Source of the DNA: JAEUHO01 sp046350655
GTDB taxonomy: Bacteria > Planctomycetota > PLA2 > JAEUHO01
Reading direction: 5' to 3'
Length of the DNA: 64,000 nucleotides
NCBI GenBank assembly: GCA_046350655.1
Contig: JAXMAB010000005.1
Location: forward strand, 124,001-188,000
The position numbers and the translations under genes were made by a program. Below the pieces are notes generated by a model. The model was not told the DNA's origin. It was given only the letters and a program-made list of their open reading frames with translations, and ran no database searches. This document shows positions 27,633 through 37,839 of the stretch, piece after piece (the first letter of the stretch is position 1; the number at the start of each line of letters is the position of its first letter).

Positions 27633-29618
27633 ATGGGGGCGGACGGCACTCGACCCGAGGTGCAGGCTGCGGCGATCGCGGCCGCCGAGACGAAGGGCGC
27701 GCCCGCGGCGGCCGCGCCCGACCTCCTCGCGGCCGTCCTCGACGCGTCGCCGGACGCGGTGGTGCTCGTGGACGCGGCGCTCCGCGTCGTCGGCTGGAAC
27801 CGCGGGGCGACGGAGGTGTTCGGCCGGACGGCCGCCGAGGCGGCGGGCCGTCCCGCGCTCGACCTGCTGGCGCCCGAGCACCTGCGCGCGACCGCGGCGC
27901 CGCGCCTCGCGGAGTTCGTCGCGCGGCCGGGCGTCGTGGGCGAGTGCCGGCGCGTCGAGGTGCCGCTGCAGCGGCGCGACGGGCGCGAGTTCGTGGCGCG
28001 CGTGACGCTCGGGGTGCACGAGACCGCCGCGGGGCGGGGCCTCGCGTGCTTCGTGCAGGACCTGACGGAGGTGCGGCGCGCCGAGGCCGCGCTGCGCGAC
28101 GGGGAGCGGCGGCTGCGCCAGATCATCGACCTCGTCCCCCACTTCATCTTCGCGAAGGACGCGGAGGGGCGGTTCGTGCTCGTGAACGAGGCGGTGGCGA
28201 AGGCCTACGGCACCACGGTCGAGGCGCTGCTCGGCCGGCGCGACGCCGACTTCAACCCGCACGCGCAGGAGGTGGACCACTTCCGCGACGACGACCTCGC
28301 GGTGCTGCGCGACGGGAAGCCCAAGCGCGTCGCGGAGGAGGTGCTCACGGACGCGACGGGGCGGACCCGCGTGCTCGAGACGATCAAGATCCCGTTCGCG
28401 CTCGGCGAGGCGGGCACGCCCGCCGTGCTCGGCGTGTCCACCGACCTCACGGAGCGCAAGCGCGTCGAGGCCGACCTCCTGCACGCGCAGCGGATGGAGG
28501 GCATCGGCCGCCTGGCCGGCGGCGTCGCCCACGACTTCAACAACGTGCTGACCGCGATCCTGGGCTCGGTGCAGCTGCTCGAGGCGCGGCTGGCGTCGGA
28601 CCCGACGGGCCGGCGCGAGGTCGAGACGATCCGCACGGCGGCCGAGCGCGCCGCGTCGCTGACGCGGCAGCTGCTCACGTTCGCGCGGCGCGACCACGCG
28701 CGGCCGCAGCCCGTGGACCTCGCGGCCCTGACCCTCGACCTCGAGCGGATGCTGCGACGCGTGCTGGGCTCGCCCGTGGAGCTCGTCGCCGACGTCGACC
28801 CGTCGGCGGGCGCGGTCGAGGTGGACCCGGGGCAGATGGAGCAGGTGATCGTGAACCTCGTCGTGAACGCGCGCGACGCGATGCCCCGCGGCGGGCGGCT
28901 CACGATCCGCACGCGCGCGGTGCCCGCCGACGCGTGCGCCGAGGCGGCGCGCGGGCACGCCGGCGACGGGCCGTGGGTCGAGCTGTCGGTCGCGGACACC
29001 GGCGAGGGGATCCCGCCGGCCGTGCTGCCGCGGATCTTCGAGCCGTTCTTCAGCACGAAGCACGCGGCGGTCGGCACCGGCCTCGGGCTGTCCATCTGCT
29101 ACGGGATCGTGAAGCGCGCCGGCGGCCACGTCTGGGCCGAGACCGCGCCGGGGCGGGGATCGACGTTCCGCGTGCTCCTGCCGCGGTCGGAGAAGGCGCC
29201 CGCGCCGCGGCCGCCGTCGGGGGACGCCGGGGCGCCGCCCGGCCGCGAGACCGTGCTCGTCATGGACGACGAGGACGCGGTCCGCGCGACGATGGTCCGG
29301 ACGCTGTCCGACCTCGGGTACCGCGTGCTGTCGGCGGGCGGCGGCGAGGAGGGCGTGGAGGTCGCGCGGACGCACCCGGGGCGCATCGACCTCGTGCTGG
29401 CGGACGTGGTGATGCCGGGCACGAGCGGGCCGGCGGCCGTGGAGCGCATCCTCGCGACGCGACCCGGCACGCGGGTGGTGTACGTGTCGGGCTACTACGA
29501 CCCGGACCGCCTCCAGGAGCTCGGCAGCGGCTCGGCGGCGCTCCTCGGGAAGCCGTTCACGCCGGCGGCGCTCGGCCGCACCGTGCGGACGACGCTCGAC
29601 CGCGCCTCGCCCTGCTGA
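27633..29618 (+). CDS. PAS-PAS hybrid sensor histidine kinase with C-terminal receiver
   Basis: The 661-residue soluble product has two PAS domains (about 35-145 and 155-280), a HisKA dimerisation helix with GGVAHDFNNVLTAILGS (phospho-acceptor His in AHDFNN), and a HATPase_c domain with NLVVNARDAMPRGG (N box), DTGEGIP and GTGLGLSICYG (G boxes). A receiver domain follows, with acidic pair MDDED and phospho-acceptor Asp in LVLADVVMPG. With no transmembrane segment it probably senses a cytoplasmic signal through PAS. The receiver at the end suggests an internal phosphorelay or regulation; no DNA-binding output is fused or adjacent. It converges with the lipoprotein gene 10 bp away. The signal is unknown. 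Confidence 0.92.
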   Translation: MGADGTRPEVQAAAIAAAETKGAPAAAAPDLLAAVLDASPDAVVLVDAALRVVGWNRGATEVFGRTAAEAAGRPALDLLAPEHLRATAAPRLAEFVARPGVVGECRRVEVPLQRRDGREFVARVTLGVHETAAGRGLACFVQDLTEVRRAEAALRDGERRLRQIIDLVPHFIFAKDAEGRFVLVNEAVAKAYGTTVEALLGRRDADFNPHAQEVDHFRDDDLAVLRDGKPKRVAEEVLTDATGRTRVLETIKIPFALGEAGTPAVLGVSTDLTERKRVEADLLHAQRMEGIGRLAGGVAHDFNNVLTAILGSVQLLEARLASDPTGRREVETIRTAAERAASLTRQLLTFARRDHARPQPVDLAALTLDLERMLRRVLGSPVELVADVDPSAGAVEVDPGQMEQVIVNLVVNARDAMPRGGRLTIRTRAVPADACAEAARGHAGDGPWVELSVADTGEGIPPAVLPRIFEPFFSTKHAAVGTGLGLSICYGIVKRAGGHVWAETAPGRGSTFRVLLPRSEKAPAPRPPSGDAGAPPGRETVLVMDDEDAVRATMVRTLSDLGYRVLSAGGGEEGVEVARTHPGRIDLVLADVVMPGTSGPAAVERILATRPGTRVVYVSGYYDPDRLQELGSGSAALLGKPFTPAALGRTVRTTLDRASPC

Positions 29619-29628
29619 CGCGCGGCCG

Positions 29629-30171
29629 TCACCGCGGGCGGGGCGGGGGCTCGAGGCGCGCGAACACCTGCACCAGGGAGCGGCCGACGATCGCGTCGTC
29701 CGCGTCGGCGACCCGGACGCAGGCCTCGGGCCCGCAGCCCCACGCGTCGCGCGAGGCGCGGGAGACGCCGAGCAGGACCGGGAAGGCGGCGCCGGTGCGC
29801 GCGCGGACGGCCTCGAGCGCGTCGGCGTCGAGCGACGTCGTGGCCCCGAGCACGACGAGGTCGGGGTGCGCGACGACGAGCTCCGCGAGCGAGCGCAGCA
29901 GGCGCTCGCTCGCGGGGTCGTCGAGCCGGACGAACGCGACGATGCGCTCGCGGCCGGCGCGCGCCCGCGCCGCGGCCACGCGGTCGGCGTCGATCACCTG
30001 CCCCCGGCCGCCGATCCAGCGCGCCCCCTCGAGCGAGAGCGCCGCGCCGGGGGCGACGCTCCGCGCCCCCGCGCGCGGGGCGCGGTCGGACGGGCCGTCG
30101 GACGAGCCCCCGCCGCACGCGACGAGGGTCGCGCCGGCGACGAGGAGGGAGAGGACGAGCGCGCGGGACAT
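29629..30171 (-). CDS. thioredoxin-like lipoprotein
   Basis: The 180-residue product begins with a lipoprotein signal (LVLSLLVAGATLVACGGG; lipobox L-V-A-C, lipidated Cys19). The mature part (about 70-170) looks like a thioredoxin-type alpha/beta fold (ERIVAFVRLDDPASERLL, LVVLGATTSLDADALEAVRA, AAFPVLLGVSRASRDAWGCG). It has no CxxC at the usual active-site position; two cysteines five residues apart (WGCGPEACVRV) sit late in the domain. A peroxiredoxin- or thioredoxin-like fold without a standard active site is the best reading. GAGGTG precedes the ATG. A long inverted repeat separates it from the divergent large lipoprotein gene. Confidence 0.6.
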   Translation of the reverse strand: MSRALVLSLLVAGATLVACGGGSSDGPSDRAPRAGARSVAPGAALSLEGARWIGGRGQVIDADRVAAARARAGRERIVAFVRLDDPASERLLRSLAELVVAHPDLVVLGATTSLDADALEAVRARTGAAFPVLLGVSRASRDAWGCGPEACVRVADADDAIVGRSLVQVFARLEPPPRPR

Positions 30172-30208
30172 GCGGACACCTCGGGGAGGACGGTCCTCCG
30201 CCGTCCGA

Positions 30209-30284
30209 TACGCAATCGGGCCGCGGCGGGGCTGACCGCGGGGCCCGGCGGCCGCCGTCAGCCCGCGCGGGCCCGGATTGCGTA
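30209..30284. repeat. long imperfect inverted repeat between divergent lipoprotein genes
   Basis: Two arms of about 28 nt (30209-30236 and 30257-30284) begin TACGCAATC and end CTGAC; the inner 8 bp GGGCTGAC/GTCAGCCC pair perfectly, and the GC-rich middle pairs with small bulges. The 20-nt loop holds CGCGGGGCCCGGCGG, close to the dispersed element. The position between divergent starts suggests a regulatory or mobile-hairpin role. Confidence 0.65.
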
Positions 30285-30330
30285 CCCGAGGGCGGACCCT
30301 CGTGTCCCCCCCTTCCCCCGGAGCGCCCCG

Positions 30331-33300
30331 ATGTCCCTGCGTATGGCCCTGTGTCCCCCCCGAACCGCGCGGTGGCTCACCGCGTCCCTCCTCGGCCTCC
30401 TCGGCCTCGCCGCCCTCGGCGGCTGCAGCGGCGGCGGCGGCGACTCCGGGTCCGGCGGGCCCCCGCCGCCGTCCGGGTCCGTCGTCGACACCGACCGCGA
30501 CGGCATGAGCGACGAGGACGAGGCGACGCCGCGCACGATCGAGATCGTGATCTCCGTGGCGGGGAACGCGGAGCCGCCGACCGTCGAGGTCCGCACCGTC
30601 GTCGGCGACCCGGCGGTCGCGGACGCCGACGGCGACGGCGTGGACGACGCGACGGAGCTGCGCAACGGCTCCGACCCGCACGCCGTGGACACCGACGGCG
30701 ACGGCCGGACCGACGCCGAGGAGCTCTTCGGCTACCGCATCCTGGTCGACGCGGGCGGCTGGGGCACGGGCCTCACGGGCGAGCTGCTCGAGCGGCGCGA
30801 CGTGAAGGGCGACCCGGCGAAGAACGACGGCGACGGCGACGGCCTGCTCGACGACGAGGAGTTCGAGCTGCGCACCGACCCGCTGTCGGCCGACACCGAC
30901 GGCGACACGCTCAGCGACTACGACGAGTGGACCCGCTGGTGGTCGTCGCCCGTGAGCGCCGACTCCGACGAGGACGCCCGCGGCTCCGACGGGAGCCAGG
31001 CCCCGAACGCGTCGCTCTTCGACGGCAACGAGCTGGTGGTCATGGAGGACGGCCACGCGGCGCCCACGAGCACGTCCCCGACGCTCGCGGACACGGACGG
31101 CGACGGCGTCACCGACGCCGACGAGTTCGACACGCCGTTCCGCAAGACCCTGGTGGCCGACGTCCCGAAGCTCCAGCTCGAGCCCGCCGGCGACATCGAC
31201 CTGACGTTGTTCGTCACCTACGCCGAGTCGCAGGGCCAGGCGACCGAGTACGGCACCACGCTCGCCGTCGCGACCTCGACGGAGACCAGCGTGAGCAGCG
31301 CGTTCTCGACCGAGGCGTCCTACGGCACGAGCGAGACCATCATGGTCGGCGGCGAGGTGAAGGTGGGCTTCCCGGAGGCGGCGGTCACCGGCCAGTCCCA
31401 GTACACGACCGGGTCCGAGTCGAGCGTCTCGAGCGGCAGCACGTACGAGCTGACCGAGACGGCCGCGACGAGCGTCGAGCAGACGACGTCGAGGATCCAC
31501 AGCGACAGCCTCGAGAAGACGCGCGAGGCCGCGTTCGGCCGCATCCGCATGGGCATGCGCGTCCGCAACCCCGGTCGCACGATCGCGTACCGCGTCACCA
31601 ACCTCGGCGTCACGGTCCTGCGCTGGAAGAAGGCCGCCCGCGCCGACGAGGTCGCCCGCTTCCAGGCCGTCGCGACGCTCCGGCCCCAGGTCGAGAGCAT
31701 CGTCCTGTCGCCGGGCGCCGTGTCGCCGGTCCTCACGCTCGAGAGCGACGACCTGCCCGCGGACACCATCGAGGAGTTCCTGAAGGACCCGTCGTCGCTC
31801 CGCTTCGAGACGGCGTCGTTCGACCTCGAGAACGCGGACGGCATCGACTTCCGCTTCCTGACGGAGAACACGTTCACGCAGACGGCGATGATCGAGATCG
31901 ACAAGGGCGAGGGCACGGTCGAGCGGCACCTGGTCGCCACGAACGTCGACCGCCTGCCCGGCGGCGTCCTCGACGGGATCCGCCTCGGCGACGCCCTCGA
32001 GAGCGTCCTCGGGAAGACGTTCGAGACGCAGACCGTCACGTACCCCGCCCCGGGCGGCGGGACGGTCACGCAGGAGGTCCTGCACGCCCTCGACGGCAAG
32101 GCCGGCGACGCGCCCCTGACGTTCCCGCTCGCGCGCGGCGCCGCCTTCTGGGCGGTCGGCGGCTCGCGGCCCGAGCACTCGGCGCCGGGGACGTCCTTCG
32201 CCGACATCCGGCTGCGGGCGGGCGACGTGATCAGCCTCGCGTTCGTCGACGACCACGACGAGGACGGCCTCGCCGGCGCCGCCGAGAAGGCCTACGGGGC
32301 CGCGTCGGACCGCGGGGACACGGACGGCGACAACGTGGACGACGCGACCGAGACGGTCGTCGGCTGGTTCGCGGGCGCGCCGGCCGCGCGCCCCGGCGTC
32401 GCCGGCGTCTACGAGGCGTCGGACATCCCGTCGGGCCAGCGCGTCCTCGCGACGGGCGGGTACCCCCGCCGCGTCTGGTCGAGCCCCCTGCTCCGGGACA
32501 CCGACGGCGACGGGCTCGCGGACGGCGACGAGCGGACGTTCGGCTGCGACCCGACGGTCGTGGACACCGACGGCGACGGGCTCGCCGACGGCCTCGACCC
32601 GTTCCCGCTGATCCCGGCGCTCCGGCTCCACGTGGACGCCTCCGCCCCGGCCCGCGACATCGACGACGCGATCGCCGACGGCCTGACCTGGGACACCGCG
32701 CTGCCGAACCTCGCGGACGCGCTGACCCTCGCGCGCCGGGCGAGCGACGCCACCGTCGCGGCCCTGATGGGCCCGGGGAGCGGCATGACCCTCGGCACCG
32801 CGTCCAAGGCCTGGCGCGCCGTCGGGGGCCGCACGGACGCGAACGCGCCGGCCGCGGCGCGCACCCTGGTCGGCGAGATCTGGGTCGCCGCGGGCACGTA
32901 CGACGCGACGCAGGGGCAGGGCTTCCAGGGGGTGGCCGGCGAGTACCGCTCGTTCGACCTCGTGGACTTCGTCGGCGTGTACGGCGGGTTCCTCGGGCGG
33001 CAGGCGGCGAACGTCGGCGCGGTCCCCGAGACGCGGCGCGCGCAGCGGGAGGCCGACCCGGTCCGTGGCGGCACGGTCCTGTCGGGCAACCGCCGCGCCA
33101 CGCACGTGGTGACCGCCGGCCTCGCGGAGGCGGCGGCGTTCACGCCGGGCCCGGGCCCCGCGTGCATCCTCGACGGCTTCGTGATCGAGGGCGCCTGGCC
33201 CGCGCCCCGTCCGGACCCGCGGCCGTTCTACGCGACGGCCACGGGCAGCGGGGGCGGGCTCTACGTGTTCGAGTCGTCGCCCACCCTGACCGGGCTCGTC

Positions 33301-34290
33301 GTCCGCGCGAACACCTGCGACGGGGTCGGCGGCGGCCTGGTGCTCGGCGGCGACTGCGCGTGCGCGATCACCGACTGCGTGTTCGCGGAGAACGCGGCCG
33401 GCGTCGGCGGCGGCGGCATCGCCCTGCTCGTGGAGGGGACGCCGGGCGACTTCCCGCGGGCCACGTTCACCCGCTGCCGCGTGCAGGGCAACGTCGCCAA
33501 GGACCCGCGCGCCGCGGTCACCGCGCTGGGCGGGGGCGTCTTCGCCGCGGGCGGCTCGGCCGACCTGCAGGTCCCGACGGTGTTCGACCGCTGCCAGATC
33601 CTCGACAACCAGGGCGAGCAGGGCGGCGGCCTCTACGCGAACGGCGCGGCCCGGCTGGTGCTCCGGTCGTGCGAGATCGTGGGGAACACCGCGATCCAGG
33701 ACAACGGGACGCTGTTCGTGAACGGAGGTCTCGACCTCTCGACCGGGTCCCGGACGGTCCTCCTGCAGTGCCTCGTGGCCGGGAACCAGGCGAACACCGG
33801 CAGCGGCATCCGCTACGCGGGCACGTCGCTCTCCGTGATCCAGTGCACGGTGGCCGGCAACGCCTCCGAGGTCGGCCGGAGCGCGCTCGACGCGACGACG
33901 GGCGGCCTCGAGCTGCGGAACTCGATCTTCGCCGACGGGCCCCTCCTGACGGGCGCCGTGCCGGCGACGTTCGCGGGGGCCCCCGCGTCGGCCACCGTGC
34001 GCTTCTGCCTGTTCGAGCGCGCGCCGAGCATCCCGGGCTTCCTCGCCGGCAGCCAGGGCAACCAGGTCGGCGACCCGAGGTTCGCCGCCGCCGCCGTCGG
34101 CGACTACCGGCTGTCGTCGAGCAGCACGGCGGTGGACGCGGGCAACGCGTTCATCGACTTCGACCCGCTGACGACCGGCTCGCAGGGCGCGCCGGACACC
34201 GACCTCGTCGGGGCCCCGCGGATCGTCGCGGGCACCGGCGCGGCCGCCACGCCGTCGATCGACCTCGGCGCCTACGAGCGCCAGCCCTAG
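30331..34290 (+). CDS. lipoprotein with Ca-type repeats, PA-like pore segment and beta-helix
   Basis: The 1319-residue product has a lipoprotein signal (LLGLLGLAALGGCSGGG). Residues about 50-260 carry six DxDxDG-type calcium loops (DTDRDGMSDEDE, DADGDGVDDATE, DTDGDGRTDAEE and more). Residues about 278-530 resemble anthrax protective antigen domain 2: a long Ser/Thr-rich alternating stretch (TETSVSSAFSTEASYG ... GGEVKVGFPEAAVTG ... SSGSTYELTETAATS), then GRIRMGMRVRNPGRTIAYRV matching the PA segment ARLNANIRYVNTGTAPIYNV, then a VLTLESDDLPADTIEEFL region like PA's PITMNYNQFLEL. Two more calcium repeats (about 725-760) lead to a right-handed beta-helix (about 764-1319; GGGLYVFESSPTLTGLVVRANTCDGVGG). 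It is probably surface-exposed. A pore function is an inference from the pattern. Confidence 0.75.
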   Translation: MSLRMALCPPRTARWLTASLLGLLGLAALGGCSGGGGDSGSGGPPPPSGSVVDTDRDGMSDEDEATPRTIEIVISVAGNAEPPTVEVRTVVGDPAVADADGDGVDDATELRNGSDPHAVDTDGDGRTDAEELFGYRILVDAGGWGTGLTGELLERRDVKGDPAKNDGDGDGLLDDEEFELRTDPLSADTDGDTLSDYDEWTRWWSSPVSADSDEDARGSDGSQAPNASLFDGNELVVMEDGHAAPTSTSPTLADTDGDGVTDADEFDTPFRKTLVADVPKLQLEPAGDIDLTLFVTYAESQGQATEYGTTLAVATSTETSVSSAFSTEASYGTSETIMVGGEVKVGFPEAAVTGQSQYTTGSESSVSSGSTYELTETAATSVEQTTSRIHSDSLEKTREAAFGRIRMGMRVRNPGRTIAYRVTNLGVTVLRWKKAARADEVARFQAVATLRPQVESIVLSPGAVSPVLTLESDDLPADTIEEFLKDPSSLRFETASFDLENADGIDFRFLTENTFTQTAMIEIDKGEGTVERHLVATNVDRLPGGVLDGIRLGDALESVLGKTFETQTVTYPAPGGGTVTQEVLHALDGKAGDAPLTFPLARGAAFWAVGGSRPEHSAPGTSFADIRLRAGDVISLAFVDDHDEDGLAGAAEKAYGAASDRGDTDGDNVDDATETVVGWFAGAPAARPGVAGVYEASDIPSGQRVLATGGYPRRVWSSPLLRDTDGDGLADGDERTFGCDPTVVDTDGDGLADGLDPFPLIPALRLHVDASAPARDIDDAIADGLTWDTALPNLADALTLARRASDATVAALMGPGSGMTLGTASKAWRAVGGRTDANAPAAARTLVGEIWVAAGTYDATQGQGFQGVAGEYRSFDLVDFVGVYGGFLGRQAANVGAVPETRRAQREADPVRGGTVLSGNRRATHVVTAGLAEAAAFTPGPGPACILDGFVIEGAWPAPRPDPRPFYATATGSGGGLYVFESSPTLTGLVVRANTCDGVGGGLVLGGDCACAITDCVFAENAAGVGGGGIALLVEGTPGDFPRATFTRCRVQGNVAKDPRAAVTALGGGVFAAGGSADLQVPTVFDRCQILDNQGEQGGGLYANGAARLVLRSCEIVGNTAIQDNGTLFVNGGLDLSTGSRTVLLQCLVAGNQANTGSGIRYAGTSLSVIQCTVAGNASEVGRSALDATTGGLELRNSIFADGPLLTGAVPATFAGAPASATVRFCLFERAPSIPGFLAGSQGNQVGDPRFAAAAVGDYRLSSSSTAVDAGNAFIDFDPLTTGSQGAPDTDLVGAPRIVAGTGAAATPSIDLGAYERQP

Positions 34291-34297
34291 CCCGACG

Positions 34298-34320
34298 GCG
34301 GGCGGGCCCCGCCCGCCCGC
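34298..34320. terminator. GC hairpin between convergent genes
   Basis: GCGGGCGGG/CCCGCCCGC, 9-bp stem with a 5-nt loop, 8 nt after the lipoprotein stop and 27 nt from the end of the convergent kinase gene. Confidence 0.6.
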
Positions 34321-34346
34321 GCCGCGACCCGGACGTGGTCGCGGCG

Positions 34347-37300
34347 CTACCGTCCGCCCGAGGCGGCCCTCGCACGCACGACGTCGAGGGCCGCCTCCCG
34401 TTCCGCCGGCGCGAGCGACGCGTCGGCCTCGATCGCGTCGGCGACCCGCGACGCATCCGCGCCCCCCGCGAAGAGGGCCTCCACCCGTGGCGTCACGGCG
34501 GCGCGCGTCGACGCGCCGGCCTCGTCCGCCGCGGCGCGCGCCGACCACGGCAGCGTCGTCCACAGGCGCACCGTGTTGTCGCCGCCGCCGGAGACGAGCA
34601 CGCGCCCCCCCGCCGCGAGGGCGAGCGCGTGGACGTACGACCGGTGCCCGCGCAGGTCGGTCACCGGCTCGAGGTCCGGCAGCCTCCACACGCGCACGAG
34701 CCCGTCCTCGCCGCCCGAGAAGACCCGCCGCCCGGCCTCGGCGAGCGTGAGCGCGTACAGCGCGCCGGCCGCGGCGCCGGGCACGCGCCGCACCTCGCCC
34801 GTCTCGAGGTCCACGCGCGCGAGCAGGCCGCCGAGCGTGCCGACGTAGAGGTGCCGCAGCGCGTCGTCGAGCACCGCCTCGCAACCGCCCTCGATCCCGG
34901 TCTCGACGCTCCGGACGAGGGCGCCGTCCGGCCCGCCGCGCAGCTCGACGCGCCCGGCGCCGGTGAGGCGGACCAGCACGTCGCCGCGGGCCGTGAGGAC
35001 CGCGGTGCGCTCGGGCGTCCGTCGCGCCCACGGGGCGCCCGGCGCGGCCGGCGCGCCGGGCCGGGCCTCGCGGGCGCCGGGCCCGACGACGGACAGGCCG
35101 TCGAGCCTCGCCACGAACAACGCCCCCGTCGCGGGCACGAACGCCATCAGCCGCAGGAACGGCCCGCCGAACGGGAGCGACATGCCGACGCGGACCGGGA
35201 CGGGCGGCGCGTCGGGCGCCAGCGTCCGCGCGTCGAGCAGCACGACGAAGTGGTCGGTGCCCGACGACGGCGCCTCGAGCACCGCGATCCGGCGGCCGTC
35301 CGGCGACCAGGCGACGTCGAGGAGAATGCTGCCCTCGGGACGTCGGTGGCGGCCGGCGACGCGGCCCGTGAGGGGATCGAGGAGCGCGAGGGACCCGTCC
35401 CAGGCGACGGTGGCCACGCGGCTGCCGTCCGGCGAGGTCGCCGCGCCGTACACGTACCCGGCGTGGACGGCGTCGAGCGCCGTCGTCCCGCCCGTCGCGT
35501 CGTCCCACAGGCGGACGTAGCCGGTCCCGTCCGACGTGAGGACGTGGCGGCCGGCCGCGTGGTGGAGCACGCGGCAGTCCGTGCCGCTCGGGACCTCGCT
35601 CTGCCCGCCGAGCGAGCGCAGCAGCTCCCGGCGGGCGAGGTCCCACACGCGGACGGCGCCGTTGCGCGAGACGAACGTGGCCCGCGTGCCGTCCGGGGCG
35701 AACGCGGCGCCGTGGAGCGCGCCCGCCTCCTCCGGGCCCGCCCGCGGCGACGAGGGCGCGTCCACGTCCCAGAGCAGCCACGAGCGCGAGGTCGCGGCGA
35801 GCAGGCGCCGGCCGTCGGCGTCGAACGCGAAGGCGAGCGGCCGCACGACGCTGCCGCCGAGCGACAGCCACGCCTGCGCGCCGGTCGCGAGGTCGGTCAG
35901 CGCCCAGGTGTTCGGCTTGGCGAGCCAGACGAGGTGCCGGCACCCGGGCGAGAGCGCGGCGTACGTGCCCGAGTTGCCCAGGCGGCGCGCCGCGTGCTCG
36001 CCGCGGCGCAGGACGTGGAGGCTGCGCACCTTGCGCGCCTCCTCCGCCACGACGAACGCGACGCCGCTCCCGTCGGGCGCGACGCCCGCGAGCCGCGTCG
36101 CGACGTCCGGGCCCGCGAACGCGCACGTCGCGAGCTCCTCCCCCGCCACGGTCGCGAGCCGGCCGCACAGACGGTCGTCGGTCTCGGCGACCGTCGTCCC
36201 GTCCGCCGAGAGCAGGGCGGCGCCGAGCGTCGGCCGCTCGGCGACCACCGCCCCGTCGCGCCAGCGCACCGTGCGCACCCTCGCCGGCGCGGCGCCGTCG
36301 CGCGCGCGCGCGACCAGCACGAGGTGCACGCCGTCGGCGGCGAAGGCGGCGTCGAGCACCGCCTCGTCCGTCGAGCCGAACGTGCGCAGGCTCTCGTCGA
36401 GCCGCGAGGCGAAGTGGTCCCACTCCCAGCCGCGCCGCGCGGCGGCGCGGCCTCGAGGCTCGCGGCGGCGGCCCGCGCTTCGCCCGCGGCGAGCTCGAGG
36501 CCGGCGGCGGCGAGCCGCGCGCGATAGGCGTCCCGCTCGCGCGGTCGGCGAGCGCGTCGGCGAGGCCGCGGGCGGTCTCCGCGCGGCCCCGCTCGCGGTC
36601 GGCCCGCGCGGCCGCCGCGATCGAGAGCGCCGTCGCGACGACGAGGCTCGCCGCGGCGACGGCGAGCAGCGTCACCGCCGTGCGGTGGCGCCGCGCGAAC
36701 CGCGACGCGACGTACCAGGCGCTCGGGGCGCGGGCCCGCACGGGCTGGTGCGCGAGGTGCCGGCGGACGTCGTCGGCGAGCGCGGCCGCGGTCGCGTACC
36801 GTCGCGCCGGCTCCTTCGAGAGCGCCGTGGCCGCGATGGTCTCGAGGTCGCCCGCGAGGGACGGGTCGAGCGCGCCGAGCCGCGGCGGCGCCTCGTTCGC
36901 GATCCGCTCGAGGGCGCGCGGGAGCGGGTCGGCGGCGAGGTCGAGGGGCAGCCGCCCGGCGAGGATCTCGTAGAGGATCGCCCCCAGCGCGTAGACGTCG
37001 CTGTGCGCGTCGGCCGTCGCGCCCGCGAGCCGCTCGGGCCCCATGTAGGCGAGCGTGCCGAGGACCGCGTCCGCGCGGGTCCCCGGCGTCGCCGAGGGGC
37101 TCGCCGGGCCCGTCATGCGCGCGATGCCGAAGTCGAGCACCTTGAGCTGCCCGTCGCGCCGCACGAGCACGTTGCTCGGCTTGAGGTCGCGGTGGATGAC
37201 GCCCTGGGCGTGCGCGTGCTCGACCGCGGCGCAGAGGTCGAGGAAGAGCCGGAGCCGCTCGGCCCGCGTCGGGCGGACGCGCGCGACGTACGCGTCGAGG

Positions 37301-37839
37301 GGCTCGCCGTCCACGAACTCCATCGCGAGGTAGGGCTGCGGGCCCGCGGGCCCGACGACGGTCCCGACCTCGTAGAGCTGCGCGATGCCGGGGTGCTGCA
37401 GGTGCGCGAGCACCTCGGCCTCGAGCTCGAGCCGCCGCGTCGCGTCCGGCGTCGCGCTCGCCAGCCGCAGGAACTTCAGCGCGGCCAGGCGCGACGGGCG
37501 CTTCTGCCGCGCCTTCCAGACGACGCCCATCCGCCCTCGGCGATCTTCTCGAGGATCGTCCACGAGCCCACCTCGGTCGGCGGCGCGGCGCCCCTCGAGG
37601 GCCGCCGCCGCGCCGCGCGCGACGACGGCGCCGAGCGCGCCGCGCGGGGGCCCGTCGTCGTCGGCGTCGTCGTCGGCGGCCGCGAGCATCGCGGCGACGT
37701 CCGCCCGCAGCGCGGGGTCGCCGGCGGCCGCGGCGTCGAGCGCGGCGGCGCGCTCCGCCGCGGGGAGCGCGAGCAGGCGCTCGAGCAGCGCGCGCCGCGC
37801 GGCGTGGTGGTCGGCGCCCCAGGCGGCGGGCTCGCTCAA
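34347..37839 (-). CDS. membrane Ser/Thr protein kinase with WD40 repeats, four frameshifts
   Basis: A TTG start is proposed because TTGA overlaps the TGA stop of the sigma gene and the following SEPAAWGADHHAARRALLE is in frame. A kinase domain follows: GG-MGVVWKARQ (glycine loop), AALKFLRL (lysine), VIHRDLKPSNVLV, LDFGIA and GTLAYMGPERLAG. One transmembrane helix (TAVTLLAVAAASLVVATALS) leads to a WD40 propeller (GHRSYVHALALAAGGRVLVSGGGDNTVRLW at the end, described in blocks here). The frame breaks near 37590 and 37536 (around the glycine loop) and near 36540 and 36447 (after the membrane helix); between breaks the protein remains kinase-like. These look like single missing or extra bases. Kinase plus ECF sigma gene pairs are typical of Planctomycetota and some Acidobacteriota. 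Confidence 0.82.

Noticed and set aside
30487..31180. Calcium repeats read as a dockerin or eukaryote-like thrombospondin module
   Set aside because: The loops are single DxDxDG units spaced as in bacterial TSP3/binary-toxin calcium regions, with no paired dockerin helices.
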